Positions 14,653 through 22,712 of a stretch of 64,000 bases of DNA are shown here, one piece after another. Positions within the stretch are counted from its first letter, which is position 1. Every line of letters begins with the position of its first letter. The notes under the pieces were generated by a model. That model was not told the origin of the DNA. It saw only the letters and a program-made list of their open reading frames with translations, and searched no databases. The translations under genes were made by a program, and so were the position numbers. This DNA comes from Oscillospiraceae bacterium (GTDB taxonomy: Bacteria; Bacillota; Clostridia; Oscillospirales; Oscillospiraceae): positions 26,373 through 90,372 of the forward strand of contig JAJQCF010000030.1 of assembly GCA_021202845.1 (NCBI GenBank), read 5' to 3'.

Positions 14653-15351
14653 CGCGCGGGCGGCCATTATGGCGGCCTGATAGCGCGGCACAAAGCACAT
14701 TGGGGCGGTACCGTCCGTTATGCCGGCGTCCACAGCCCCGCGCAGCTCCTGCTGCGCCCAGTCCGGCGCGGGCAGCGCGGACAGATAATCCGTCAGCGCC
14801 TTGTAAATTTCTTCTCCCGTCATACTCTCCTCTAATTTAGCGTTGACCTCCGCCGCTATCCTCCCGTGGCGGGTGTAAAGCCAGTCGCCCGGGCATGATT
14901 TTTGAGCGAACCAGCGGTGGACGGTCATGTTCTGCTTGTCCGTCTGCCCCACAAGGCTCCTGTCGCCCCGCCAGAGCAGCTTTGCTATGCCGTTGCGGCG
15001 GCACACGTCAGTCAGCAGTTCTATGAGGCTGTCATAGGCCGCGTCGCTCACCGGCCAACCCTCGTCCGCCCCGCCGCAGTTGGCCACTTCAATCGTCACG
15101 GCGCGGTCGTCGTTTTCCGCCGACGAAGTGCACCAGCTGCGGTTTGCCTCGTCCACGTACAGCGCAATGCGCCCGTCGGAGCCTATGCCGTAGTTGCTGC
15201 TCGCCCGCGTCGTAGACCGCGCGAACAGCGCGCCGCAGCTCTCAACGCTCAAATCTCCCGCCATACAGTGTATGCTCACGGTATCTATGGCGCGGGTGCG
15301 CGCGCCGGAGTGGTTGGGGCTGGGTATGACGCACTGCGTTAGCGGGCTCAC
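14632..15351 (-). CDS. Phage endolysin, N-acetylmuramoyl-L-alanine amidase
   Basis: Zinc amidase of the Amidase_2/PGRP fold that cuts the peptide from muramic acid to release particles. It has 239 residues. Catalytic features are SIHCMAG (first zinc His), the SSNYGIG stretch, EVANC, and VHRWFAQKSCPGDWLY with the second His and the Cys-Pro-Gly typical of the fold. The C-terminal 55 residues may bind the cell wall. The start is GTG at 15351 with GGAGG six bases upstream, overlapping the holin end; the longer open frame would cover the holin gene. Its last codons and TAG stop are supplied by the 43-bp repeat array. Confidence 0.9.
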   Translation of the reverse strand: MSPLTQCVIPSPNHSGARTRAIDTVSIHCMAGDLSVESCGALFARSTTRASSNYGIGSDGRIALYVDEANRSWCTSSAENDDRAVTIEVANCGGADEGWPVSDAAYDSLIELLTDVCRRNGIAKLLWRGDRSLVGQTDKQNMTVHRWFAQKSCPGDWLYTRHGRIAAEVNAKLEESMTGEEIYKALTDYLSALPAPDWAQQELRGAVDAGITDGTAPMCFVPRYQAAIMAARAARRTDE

Positions 15352-15353
15352 GC

Positions 15354-15545
15354 TCACTCCTCCGCCTCCGGCAGTCCCGTCAGGCTTGTCAGCATACTCA
15401 GCAGCCCCGCCAGCACCGCCGCGCTGGCCACCTCCGGCCAGCTGACCTCGCTCAGCAGCGCCGAGGCCCCTATCGCCGCGGCCGCGGTCTGCGCCACCGT
15501 CCTCACGGCGCGCACCGCTGCGGCTTTCAGCCATTTTTTGCTCAT
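15354..15545 (-). CDS. Phage holin, r1t type
   Basis: A 63-residue membrane protein that forms pores so that the endolysin can reach the wall. A basic N-terminus (MSKKWLKAAAVRAVRTVAQ) is followed by one or two hydrophobic segments (TAAAAIGASALL; ASAAVLAGLLSMLTSL) and the ending LTGLPE characteristic of this holin family. It lies directly before the amidase with overlapping start signals and 4 bp into the end of the preceding small gene. Confidence 0.85.
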   Translation of the reverse strand: MSKKWLKAAAVRAVRTVAQTAAAAIGASALLSEVSWPEVASAAVLAGLLSMLTSLTGLPEAEE

Positions 15546-15787
15546 TTCTGCTCTCTCCTCTCCAAATCGTCTATGCGGTGGTTGGCCACCTTCATCTTTT
15601 CCTCTAACAGCGCCGCGCCCTCCTCCAGCCGGTACGTGCGCTCGATAACGCTGTTGTGTCTGTCCACCTTCTTTTCCAGCTGTTCAAGGCGATAGGAAAA
15701 CACGGCGGCGTTTTTCCTATTGGCGGCGTAGGCTCCCGCCAGCGTCCCTGCGAGCGCCAGCAGCGCCACAATTATTTCCGACAGCAT
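15542..15787 (-). CDS. Small membrane-anchored coiled-coil protein of the lysis cassette (XhlA/holin-associated type)
   Basis: An 81-residue protein with one N-terminal membrane segment (residues 4-22) and a charged coiled coil (about 30-78, RLEQLEKKVDRHNSVIERTYRLEE). The layout resembles haemolysin-XhlA-like phage proteins that sit before holins and help membrane lysis. Its 3' end overlaps the holin by 4 bp and its 5' end overlaps the glycosyltransferase by 16 bp. Role assigned by shape and position. Confidence 0.65.
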   Translation of the reverse strand: MLSEIIVALLALAGTLAGAYAANRKNAAVFSYRLEQLEKKVDRHNSVIERTYRLEEGAALLEEKMKVANHRIDDLERREQK

Positions 15788-16779
15788 ACGCGCCTCCCCG
15801 CTCCCCGCGGCGCCGTTACGCGGCGTATCCAGTCGTCAAACGTCACGCGCTCCATGTCCATGCCCTCGGCGACCTTGCGGCTGCGCACGGCGGCGGAAAC
15901 CGCGCTGCGCTCCGCGGCGTCCATGCTCTCGAAAACGTCGCGGTACTTTTTGTAGTAGTCGCCGAACCTCCGCTCCGTCGCCTCGCGGTATTTCCTGCTG
16001 CCGCGGCTCAGCCAGCGCTCGGTGTTCATGGAGTAGTAGGCGTCGAACACCATGCCCGCGCACACCGACTGCGCCGCGCCGCGCTTTCCCCGCCGCAGCA
16101 GCTCGCCCGTGAGCGCGTCGCTGCTGCGGAGCATATCCCCGTAGGTTTTGAGGATATACTGTGGGTCGTGCCTGCAAACGCTCTCATCGCGCCAGCGCCA
16201 GAGATAAAACGGCGTCGGGCAGTATTTCGCGTTCTCGCTGAGGCTGCGGCAGAGGATGTTGAAGTAGCTGTCCTCGTGTACTGTCAGCGCGGCGTTCCAG
16301 CGGATATTGTTCTCGGTGAGGAACTGCCGCCTGTGTACCTTCCCGTGGACAAATGTTGAGTCCATGTCGTGGTTCAGGTAGATTGGCTCCCCGCTTTCGG
16401 GGCTCCGCGTTTCCTCCACGAACACCGAGGTCAGCGTGTCGAAACCCGCCCCGCGCATTTCTCGGAAAATTATCCACAGCCCGCAGAGGTTGAAGAACAT
16501 ATCGTCCGCGTCGCAGAACATGACGTACTCCGCCTCCGCCCTGTCCAGACACGCCTGCCGTGCCGCCGAGACCCCGCCGTGCGGCAGAAGGTGGTACTGC
16601 ACCTCAAACGGATAGCTTTGCAGCAGCTTGTCGGATAGGTGCACATCGCTGCCGTCATTGCAGATGATAACGCCCACCTCGCCGAAGTCCACGTTCTGCT
16701 GCATGGCAACGCTGTCCAGCAGCGGCTTTACCACCGCGTCCGTCTCGTTATACTGCGGCACCAAAATTTGCAGCTTCAT
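15772..16779 (-). CDS. Phage-encoded family 2 glycosyltransferase
   Basis: Cytoplasmic GT-A sugar transferase of 335 residues. It begins ILVPQYNETDAVVKPLLDSV, has IICNDGSDV and the metal/nucleotide-sugar-binding FCDADDMF (DxD, about residues 90-92), and HEDSYFN as the acceptor-side acidic motif. It lies in the phage operon between the receptor-binding LRR protein and the lysis genes, with a 2-bp gap on one side and an overlap on the other, so it is part of the phage unit. It may decorate the virion or alter the host surface. Substrate unknown. The chosen ATG has GGAGTGAGC upstream. Confidence 0.88.
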   Translation of the reverse strand: MKLQILVPQYNETDAVVKPLLDSVAMQQNVDFGEVGVIICNDGSDVHLSDKLLQSYPFEVQYHLLPHGGVSAARQACLDRAEAEYVMFCDADDMFFNLCGLWIIFREMRGAGFDTLTSVFVEETRSPESGEPIYLNHDMDSTFVHGKVHRRQFLTENNIRWNAALTVHEDSYFNILCRSLSENAKYCPTPFYLWRWRDESVCRHDPQYILKTYGDMLRSSDALTGELLRRGKRGAAQSVCAGMVFDAYYSMNTERWLSRGSRKYREATERRFGDYYKKYRDVFESMDAAERSAVSAAVRSRKVAEGMDMERVTFDDWIRRVTAPRGAGRRVCCRK

Positions 16780-16781
16780 GC

Positions 16782-17747
16782 TCACTCCTCCATTCCCGTA
16801 ATTCTGTCGGCGTAGACGCTCCAGTTCGCCGCCGCCTTGTAGCTCGCCAGCAGGCTCTCCGGCACGTATACCGAGCCGAAGTAGCCGAGGTAGGTTGAAA
16901 GCGACAGCGGCGTGGAGGCAAAGGCGTTCAGGCTCAGCGTCGCAAGGCTGCTGCCCGCGAGGTAGACGGCGCTCAGCGCGGAGCAGGACTGGAACGCCGA
17001 GGAGCCAATGACCGTGCAGCGCGGCAGGCTGACGCTCTCCAGCGCTCGGCAGCCGCGGAAGGCGTGGCTGTAGACCGCGAGGCAGGACGGCAGGCTGACG
17101 GCGGCCAGCGAGGTGCAGCTGTAGAAAGCGTAGTTGCCGATGTACTCGCAGGCGGGCAGCGCCGCTTCTGTGAGCGCCGTGCAGTAGCCGAAGGCGTAGT
17201 TGCCTATGTCCGTGCAGACTGGCAAACTCAGCCGCGTCAGCGAGCGGCAGTAGTAAAAGGCGTTGCCGCTCACCGTCTCCGCCGCCGCGAAGTCCGCCGC
17301 CGCCAAGGCCGTGCAGGAGGCGAAGGCGTAAGACCCTATGGTCAGGCACATCGGAAAAGACACCTTCTCCAGCGCATAGCAGGAGATAAAAGCGTTGCCC
17401 GCAATGCTCTCGCAGGCGGGAAAGCTCACGCTCTCCAGCGCCTCGCAGCCCGCGAAAGCCTGACTGCCCACCTGCACGCAGGCGGGGAAGCTGACGGCAC
17501 TCAGGCTGCCGCAGCCGAAAAAGGCGTAGCTGCCGATTGCCGTGACAAGCCCCTCCGTGTCATCGTAGTCCGCAACGGTGCGGCGCAGTATGGCGGCGGC
17601 GCTGCCGGAGTCCCCGCCGCCCGCTGGTATTCCGGCAATGGCCTCGGGGAAGGCGTCGGCCACTATTTCCACGCTGCCGCCCGTCTTGGCGCGTATGGCG
17701 GAGGCGATGTCGGAAAAGAGCGCTGTCAGACTGCTGTGATTTGCCAT
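16782..17747 (-). CDS. Phage tail-fibre protein with BspA-like leucine-rich repeats
   Basis: A 321-residue virion surface protein. Residues 1-40 (SLTALFSDIASAIRAKTGG) match an N-terminal segment common in Firmicute tail-fibre proteins. About ten repeats of the LRR_5 type follow, each with an AF-x-x-C-x-x-L-x-x-V-x-x-P core (for example GSYAFFGCGSLSAVSFPAC). Such stacks bind host surfaces. The ending IYAD-like ITGMEE is a cap. Its start overlaps the stop of the collagen-like gene by one base. Receptor binding is inferred from fold and position. Confidence 0.85.
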   Translation of the reverse strand: MANHSSLTALFSDIASAIRAKTGGSVEIVADAFPEAIAGIPAGGGDSGSAAAILRRTVADYDDTEGLVTAIGSYAFFGCGSLSAVSFPACVQVGSQAFAGCEALESVSFPACESIAGNAFISCYALEKVSFPMCLTIGSYAFASCTALAAADFAAAETVSGNAFYYCRSLTRLSLPVCTDIGNYAFGYCTALTEAALPACEYIGNYAFYSCTSLAAVSLPSCLAVYSHAFRGCRALESVSLPRCTVIGSSAFQSCSALSAVYLAGSSLATLSLNAFASTPLSLSTYLGYFGSVYVPESLLASYKAAANWSVYADRITGMEE

Positions 17748-18097
17748 CAGTAGCTCGCCTCCATCGCCTCAAATATCGCCGTTCGGACGTAGCTGTATAT
17801 CCCGCCCGAGGTGACAAGGTTCCCGCTGCCCGCGGTAGGCTCGGTGTCGAAGTCGTAGCCCGCGCTGCCGTCCGCGCCGTCCATAACGTCGAAGACGTGC
17901 TCGCCCTCGCAGTCCGTTATGGTGACGCGGTGGCCGCCCTCTATCTCCTCCACGCTCACCGTCGGCGAAACTCCGTCCACACCGTCAAGGCCGTCGGCGC
18001 CGTCCAGCCCGTCGAGGCCGTCCTCGCCCTTTATCACCAGCGCGTCCATGAGCGTCAGCGCCAGTCCCTCCGTGCTTGTCAGCTTTATTTCCGCCAT
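17747..18097 (-). CDS. Collagen-like phage tail-fibre protein
   Basis: 116 residues. A short collagen-like Gly-X-Y stretch (GLDGLDGADGLDGVDG, about residues 27-42) should trimerise. A DGADGSAGYDF bridge and a C-terminal helix-forming segment (SGGIYSYVRTAIFEAM) follow. Collagen-like repeats are common in phage fibres. It sits between a BppU-like protein and the LRR protein in the same run. Exact structural role inferred. Confidence 0.75.
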   Translation of the reverse strand: MAEIKLTSTEGLALTLMDALVIKGEDGLDGLDGADGLDGVDGVSPTVSVEEIEGGHRVTITDCEGEHVFDVMDGADGSAGYDFDTEPTAGSGNLVTSGGIYSYVRTAIFEAMEASY

Positions 18098-18098
18098 A

Positions 18099-18422
18099 TC
18101 ACAGCTCCTCCCTGCTCAGCGCGCAGACAACTTGTATATACCCGGGAGCTTTCGCGCCCATCACCTGCCCGTCGGGGAACTTGACGCGCGCGTCCAGCGG
18201 CGCGGCCTCCGGCGGCAGGGCGAACGTCTCCTCCTGACTGAGCGGTATGTAAAAGCAGCCGTCGTCCGCAGAGAACGTGACCTCCTGCGGGTAGAGCTTG
18301 CGCAGACTGCGCCCAAGGCAGAACTCCGCCGTCTCCACGCTCTCGCCCGACAGGGCGCTGCCGTTGAGCGTCAAGGCCACGGGCAGGGAGTAAGCGTCGC
18401 CCTGCTTGATTTTTGTACTCAT
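18099..18422 (-). CDS. Phage baseplate/fibre upper-domain-like protein
   Basis: 107 residues, beta-rich. The opening KIKQGDAYSLPVALTLNGSAL and the ending GYIQVVCALSREEL resemble the N-terminal domain of BppU-type adaptor proteins that attach fibres to the tail. It lies 1 bp from the collagen-like gene and 19 bp from the large tail gene. Assignment rests on pattern and position only. Confidence 0.55.
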   Translation of the reverse strand: MSTKIKQGDAYSLPVALTLNGSALSGESVETAEFCLGRSLRKLYPQEVTFSADDGCFYIPLSQEETFALPPEAAPLDARVKFPDGQVMGAKAPGYIQVVCALSREEL

Positions 18423-18441
18423 CTTCTCATTCCTCCGTCCC

Positions 18442-20805
18442 TCACCTCACGTAGCCGGCAAAGCGCACCCTGATGTCCGCCGAAACAACGGTCGCCGTGG
18501 TGTCGGCGGTGCAGTTGGACAGCACGAGCCGGTAGAAGGTGAATTTTTTCGTTTTCAGCTTTATAATCCGCGTGGCGGGGACGCTCTCGGCGCTCTCGGT
18601 TGCCAGCGAGTGCTCGCTGTAGTCCGTGCGCCTGTCCGTGCAGGCGGTCACGGCGAGGAACCCCGCGTCGGAGGGCTTCACGCCCAGCCACACCATCAGC
18701 GAATACTTGCGCCTAAAGTCGCGGTCGAACGACATGGCTCCGCTCTCCCACACCGCGTCGATGGCGTTGCCCGCGTCGCTGTAATAGTCGTCGGAAAAGT
18801 GCCGCAGCCAGCCGTCGGAGGTGCCGATGTAAACCTCGCCCTTGTAGTTAATCATGCTCTTGGCGTCAAAGTCCGTGTAGATGTACCAAGCGTCGGCCTC
18901 CACGTTGTTCACCAGCGCCGTGCCGTCCGGCGATATGACGTAATACTCCCGCGTCACCTTGTCGTAGAATGTCCGCGCCGAGGCAAGGTCGAAGCTGCCC
19001 AGCGTGCTGTCCACGCGGCGGGAGACGCAGCGCGCGCTGCGCTGGTCGCCGGTGAAGCTGCCGTAGCTGTTGGGGACCCACTCTATAACGCTGCGCCCGT
19101 CCAGCGTGCGCGGGCGGTTTTCCACAAGGCAGACCTGACCGGGCGCGCAGCCGCCCACGTCGCGGTTGACCGGCGTCACGTAAAACCCCGCCGTCACGCT
19201 GCCATCGGCCAGCGTCACCTCGGAATAGCTTATCGACCACGCGCTGTCGGTTTTGAAGGCCATAAGGCGGCTGTAGTGCCTTATGAGCGCGGTCAGCGGC
19301 GTGTTCTCGTCGCCGATTGCGGCCTCGTTCATATCGGGAAAGTAGTCCGCGCGCGGCCTGCCGTTTTCGTCGATGCCGCTGTAGAGTGTTGTGTTGCTCC
19401 CGTCGCCGTATATGAATACCCGCGTGTCCTGCGCGCCGTTGAAAAGCTCCGCCCAGTGCATACCCTCCACCTGCGCGCGGCTGTTTGCCGCCACAGAGTA
19501 GCCTATCTCAAGGCTGTTCACGCCCTCCGGCGGAGCTTCGGCGAGCGCCACCGTGCCCTGCGAGAGTGAGACGGTGTAGTCCGCAAGCTCCTCGCCCGTG
19601 GCCGTATAGCGCACGTAGTCCACTCCGGCAATGTCTGTCTCCGCTAACTGGAAAACCACGCTCTCCCCGTCGGGGCAAAAGCGCTCTCGGCGCAGACCGT
19701 TGAGCTTGTTCACCTGCTCCAGCGCCGTCCCTCCGCCGCTCGGCGGGGCGGCGGTCACGACCAGCGGGCGGTAGCCCTCCACCTCCGCCAGCGCCGTGCC
19801 GTCCCACACCATGTACTGCGAGCCGTTCAGGATATACAGCTTTTCCTCAAAGCCGAACATTCCCACCTCCGCGCCGGTGTCCAAGCTGCCGCAGTCGGTC
19901 TTGCTCCACTCCCCGCCGCTCTCGGCCAGCTGCCAGAGGTGGCCGTTGCAGGCCGCGCACAACACCTCCGTGCCGCCCACATAGCCGCTCCATATGCCGC
20001 GCACAACCGTGTCGCCCGCCTCGTCGCCGCCGACAGCCTTCACCGCCGCCGCATACCAGACGTACCTGTCGTCCAGCGCCCACGCCACGGCTCTGCCGGT
20101 GTAGGAATACTGCTCGTAGCTGCCGCCGGTCGGCAGCGTCACGGTCGTCGTCTTATAGCTCGTGAGATAGTAGAGCGTTCCCGCGGAGCTCGTGACCCAC
20201 CTGCCGACGAGGTCATCGGGGGAGCCGAGCTCGCTGTAGTAGACCGTCTCGGCGTCCGCCGCGGCCACCTCGCCCGCCGTGACGGTCAGCGTGCCGTAGA
20301 CCTTCACGCTGCCGCCGCGCGTCAGCACCGTCACGCCGCTGACGGAGGCGGACGACAGACCCACCGCTCCGCCGCGGCACAGCACGTCGCCCTCGGCTGC
20401 GTTCGCCGCCGCCTCCGTGAACTTCATAATAACGCCGTCAATGAGCGCGAATTTGCCCACGCAGTCGGAAAAGCCCACCGTCTCGGCCTCGCCGCTGAGC
20501 GTTATCGTCCCCACGCCGTCCACGCTGACGGAGGGGTAGGCGGTGAACTCCGCGCTTGTGGCGTTCAGCTCCGTCAGCACCGCGCTCTGGAGGCCGGTAG
20601 AAACGGCGTAGTCGCTCAGCAGACCCGCCACGTTGGCCGTGCCTCCGCGCTTTTTCAGCGCGCCGCCGCTCGTTATGCGCCAGTTGCGCATGTGCGCGGC
20701 CTCGCCCATTTGCAGCGTGCTGTCGCCCTCGGGCGCCTCGTTCACTCCCAGCCACTTATGTATGCGGAACACTGTGTCGCCGGAGCCCGATTTCACTTTT
20801 GCCAT
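18442..20805 (-). CDS. Large phage tail hub/nozzle-like protein
   Basis: 787 residues, the largest protein of the module, strongly beta-rich. It has repeats of the type WxLxDRYVWYAAAVK, GHLWQLAESGGEW and EKLYILNGSQYMVWDG that look like propeller blades. The N-terminus (IHKWLGVNEAPEGDSTLQMGE) resembles tail-hub or stabilisation proteins of short-tailed phages. No tape measure, tube or sheath gene is present, which supports a podovirus-like tail in which this protein would be the nozzle. Its start lies 4 bp after the connector gene. The specific role is inferred from size, composition and gene order. Confidence 0.6.
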   Translation of the reverse strand: MAKVKSGSGDTVFRIHKWLGVNEAPEGDSTLQMGEAAHMRNWRITSGGALKKRGGTANVAGLLSDYAVSTGLQSAVLTELNATSAEFTAYPSVSVDGVGTITLSGEAETVGFSDCVGKFALIDGVIMKFTEAAANAAEGDVLCRGGAVGLSSASVSGVTVLTRGGSVKVYGTLTVTAGEVAAADAETVYYSELGSPDDLVGRWVTSSAGTLYYLTSYKTTTVTLPTGGSYEQYSYTGRAVAWALDDRYVWYAAAVKAVGGDEAGDTVVRGIWSGYVGGTEVLCAACNGHLWQLAESGGEWSKTDCGSLDTGAEVGMFGFEEKLYILNGSQYMVWDGTALAEVEGYRPLVVTAAPPSGGGTALEQVNKLNGLRRERFCPDGESVVFQLAETDIAGVDYVRYTATGEELADYTVSLSQGTVALAEAPPEGVNSLEIGYSVAANSRAQVEGMHWAELFNGAQDTRVFIYGDGSNTTLYSGIDENGRPRADYFPDMNEAAIGDENTPLTALIRHYSRLMAFKTDSAWSISYSEVTLADGSVTAGFYVTPVNRDVGGCAPGQVCLVENRPRTLDGRSVIEWVPNSYGSFTGDQRSARCVSRRVDSTLGSFDLASARTFYDKVTREYYVISPDGTALVNNVEADAWYIYTDFDAKSMINYKGEVYIGTSDGWLRHFSDDYYSDAGNAIDAVWESGAMSFDRDFRRKYSLMVWLGVKPSDAGFLAVTACTDRRTDYSEHSLATESAESVPATRIIKLKTKKFTFYRLVLSNCTADTTATVVSADIRVRFAGYVR

Positions 20806-20809
20806 AGCC

Positions 20810-21217
20810 TCACCACCTCCCGAAGCCGCCCAGCTCTATGCCGCCGTAAATGTCCTCAACCGCTCCGCACTCCGCCTCCGAGGCCAGATAGCGTTCCCTC
20901 AGCTCCTCGTAGCGCTGGGAGTAGAAGTCCGCGGCGGCGGGGTTTTCGTCCAGCAGCAGGTTTGCCGCCAGACCGCAGGCCAGCGCGCTGAGGGCAAAGG
21001 CGTCGCTCACGCCCTGAACGCAGTCGTCAAGGCTCTCCGTCTGCGGCGAGTGTCCCCGCCGCCCGCGCCGCAGATTTAGCTCTGCCAAAAGCGTGTTGAC
21101 TATAATCGGCGCTCTGCGCTCGTACTCCTCCGTGCCCTCGTGCTGCGCCTCTCCTTCCGCGTTCAGCTCGTCCATCAGCCCCATCGCGGCGCGGAAAATG
21201 TCCTCAACGCACACCAT
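20810..21217 (-). CDS. Head-tail connector/adaptor-like phage protein
   Basis: 135 residues, mostly helical (RAAMGLMDELNAEGEAQ; IIVNTLLAELNLRRG; FALSALACGLAANLLLDENP). It has the size and position, directly after the capsid gene, of the head-completion adaptors that dock under the portal. The ending YGGIELGGFGRW is a probable extended tail. 7 bp separate it from the capsid gene. Assignment by position and shape. Confidence 0.6.
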   Translation of the reverse strand: MVCVEDIFRAAMGLMDELNAEGEAQHEGTEEYERRAPIIVNTLLAELNLRRGRRGHSPQTESLDDCVQGVSDAFALSALACGLAANLLLDENPAAADFYSQRYEELRERYLASEAECGAVEDIYGGIELGGFGRW

Positions 21218-21224
21218 AAGCGCC

Positions 21225-22274
21225 TTACTCCGCCGCGGCTTCGGCGACCGCGCTATTCACTGCCCCGTCCAGTCGGGCGTAGGCTCTTATAACCGTGCCG
21301 CTGTCCACAGTCACGGCGGAGGAATACGTCTTGGCGCTGGAAGAAGTCTTGGGGTTCGTGCCGTCGGTGGTGTAGACTATCTCCGCGCCGTCGGCGGCAC
21401 AGGTTATTGCCGCGCTGCCGTCAGTCACAGTGATAACCGGCGCGGCCACGCCCTCGGTGGCGTAGACGTACACGCCGCAGACCTTGCTGTCCAGCACGAA
21501 CGAATCGTACATAATGCGGCACTCGCCGAGGTCGCCGTCCAGACCCGGAGGATTTTTGTGCGCGCGCAGCGTTTTGAGCTTCTGCGGGTCGGCCGTCGCT
21601 CCCGCGTGCTTGAGAATGAAGCTCACTCCCTGCGGCATATAACTGTCGGGCACCGGCACGACAGCCGCGCCGTCTATGAAGCCCACGACGCCGTTTTTCA
21701 CGGACTGCGCGCCCAGCGTGTCCACGCTCATAAGCTCGGAGGCCAGCTTGCAGCTTATGTAGGCGCTCTCGCCTATGAACAGCGCACGGCCGCGGCGCGG
21801 CACTCTGGCGTTGCTCATGGCGGCGTTGGCGGTCATTATGGCCGTCACCGCGTTGTCTTTCGTCAGCGCGTCGGCTCCGGCGCAGCCCAGCCCCGCGCCG
21901 TTGGCCCACTTGTCGAGGCGGTAGATGTCTATTTCGGGAATAACCACCTCGTCCCAGCTGCTCTTGAGCTGGCGGTTGCAGTGCTTCACGTTCAGCTGCT
22001 CGGCGGCGTTGCCCGCGTCAATGGTGAACGTGAAGGCGCGGTCGCGGCTCATGGTCATGACCTGCACCGCGTCGCCCAGCTCCTCCGCCGTGCCGAAGCG
22101 GCTGCCGCCCGCGCGGTTGTAGTCGCCCATAGTCACGGGCTCGGCGGAGTAGACCTTCAGGCTCTTTACCCCGTCCCAGTCGAACGCCTTGCCCGCGAAC
22201 TTCTCCGTCACGGAGCCGAGAGTAAAGCGCTCGTCTAATTTGTTTGCATACTTGCTTGCCAAATTGATTGCCAT
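21225..22274 (-). CDS. Major capsid protein with a C-terminal decoration domain
   Basis: 349 residues. Residues 1-265 resemble P22/coat-type capsid proteins of Firmicute phages: LASKYANKLDERF start, then VMTMSRDRAFTFTIDAGNAAE and VIPEIDIYRLDKWA, and FIGESAYISCKL. The last 85 residues form a chitobiase/Ig-like C-terminal domain (APVITVTDGSAAITCAADGAEIVYTTDGTNP...). This kind of domain sits on capsid surfaces and may bind glycans or mucus. It follows the scaffold gene, the normal order for head assembly. No signal peptide. Confidence 0.85.
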   Translation of the reverse strand: MAINLASKYANKLDERFTLGSVTEKFAGKAFDWDGVKSLKVYSAEPVTMGDYNRAGGSRFGTAEELGDAVQVMTMSRDRAFTFTIDAGNAAEQLNVKHCNRQLKSSWDEVVIPEIDIYRLDKWANGAGLGCAGADALTKDNAVTAIMTANAAMSNARVPRRGRALFIGESAYISCKLASELMSVDTLGAQSVKNGVVGFIDGAAVVPVPDSYMPQGVSFILKHAGATADPQKLKTLRAHKNPPGLDGDLGECRIMYDSFVLDSKVCGVYVYATEGVAAPVITVTDGSAAITCAADGAEIVYTTDGTNPKTSSSAKTYSSAVTVDSGTVIRAYARLDGAVNSAVAEAAAE

Positions 22275-22324
22275 AGTTTTTTACCTTTTTCTTTTAAATT
22301 ATAAATTTTGTTTGGCTCATTTGT

Positions 22325-22690
22325 TCAGTCGCCATACCACAGCGCGTCGAAGTCCGCCGCGGCGGACGCGCCCGCGGAGGCGGCGCTCCCCGCGCTCAGC
22401 GCGCGGCCGGAGCGTTTTTCCGCCTCGGCTTTCAGCGCGGCGTTTTCGTTCAGCAGATAGGCCGTCAGCAGGCTCTTGCCGCTCCTGACGCCCGCCCACA
22501 CCGCCTCGGGCAGATTCTTCACGTCGGCGTCTGGCACAGCGTCCAAGAATGCGCGTATGTCCGCGTCCCTCGCCGCGCTCAGTGCCGCGCTCTCCGCCGT
22601 CTCGCCGTTCGGCTCCGCGCTCTCGGGCGTCTGCGCCTCCGCAGCCTCGGTGTCCGTCGCTTCGGGCGCAAAAATCATTTCCTCGTCCAT
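22325..22690 (-). CDS. Phage scaffolding-like protein
   Basis: 121 residues, acidic, Ala/Glu-rich and helical, with a DADIRAFLDAVPDADVKNLPEAVW motif and a variable tail. Its position between portal and capsid and its low-complexity charged N-terminus (EATDTEAAEAQTPESAE) are typical of scaffolds. Sequence similarity is too low to name a family. Confidence 0.7.
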   Translation of the reverse strand: MDEEMIFAPEATDTEAAEAQTPESAEPNGETAESAALSAARDADIRAFLDAVPDADVKNLPEAVWAGVRSGKSLLTAYLLNENAALKAEAEKRSGRALSAGSAASAGASAAADFDALWYGD

Positions 22691-22712
22691 GCTCTTGTCT
22701 CTCCTTTTTAAG

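Noticed and set aside
14454..14840. Plus-strand frames with a repeated YRYART/SVRLTDLSVR pattern
   Set aside because: They are translations of the 43-bp repeat in different phases and then of lysin antisense; there is no start signal.
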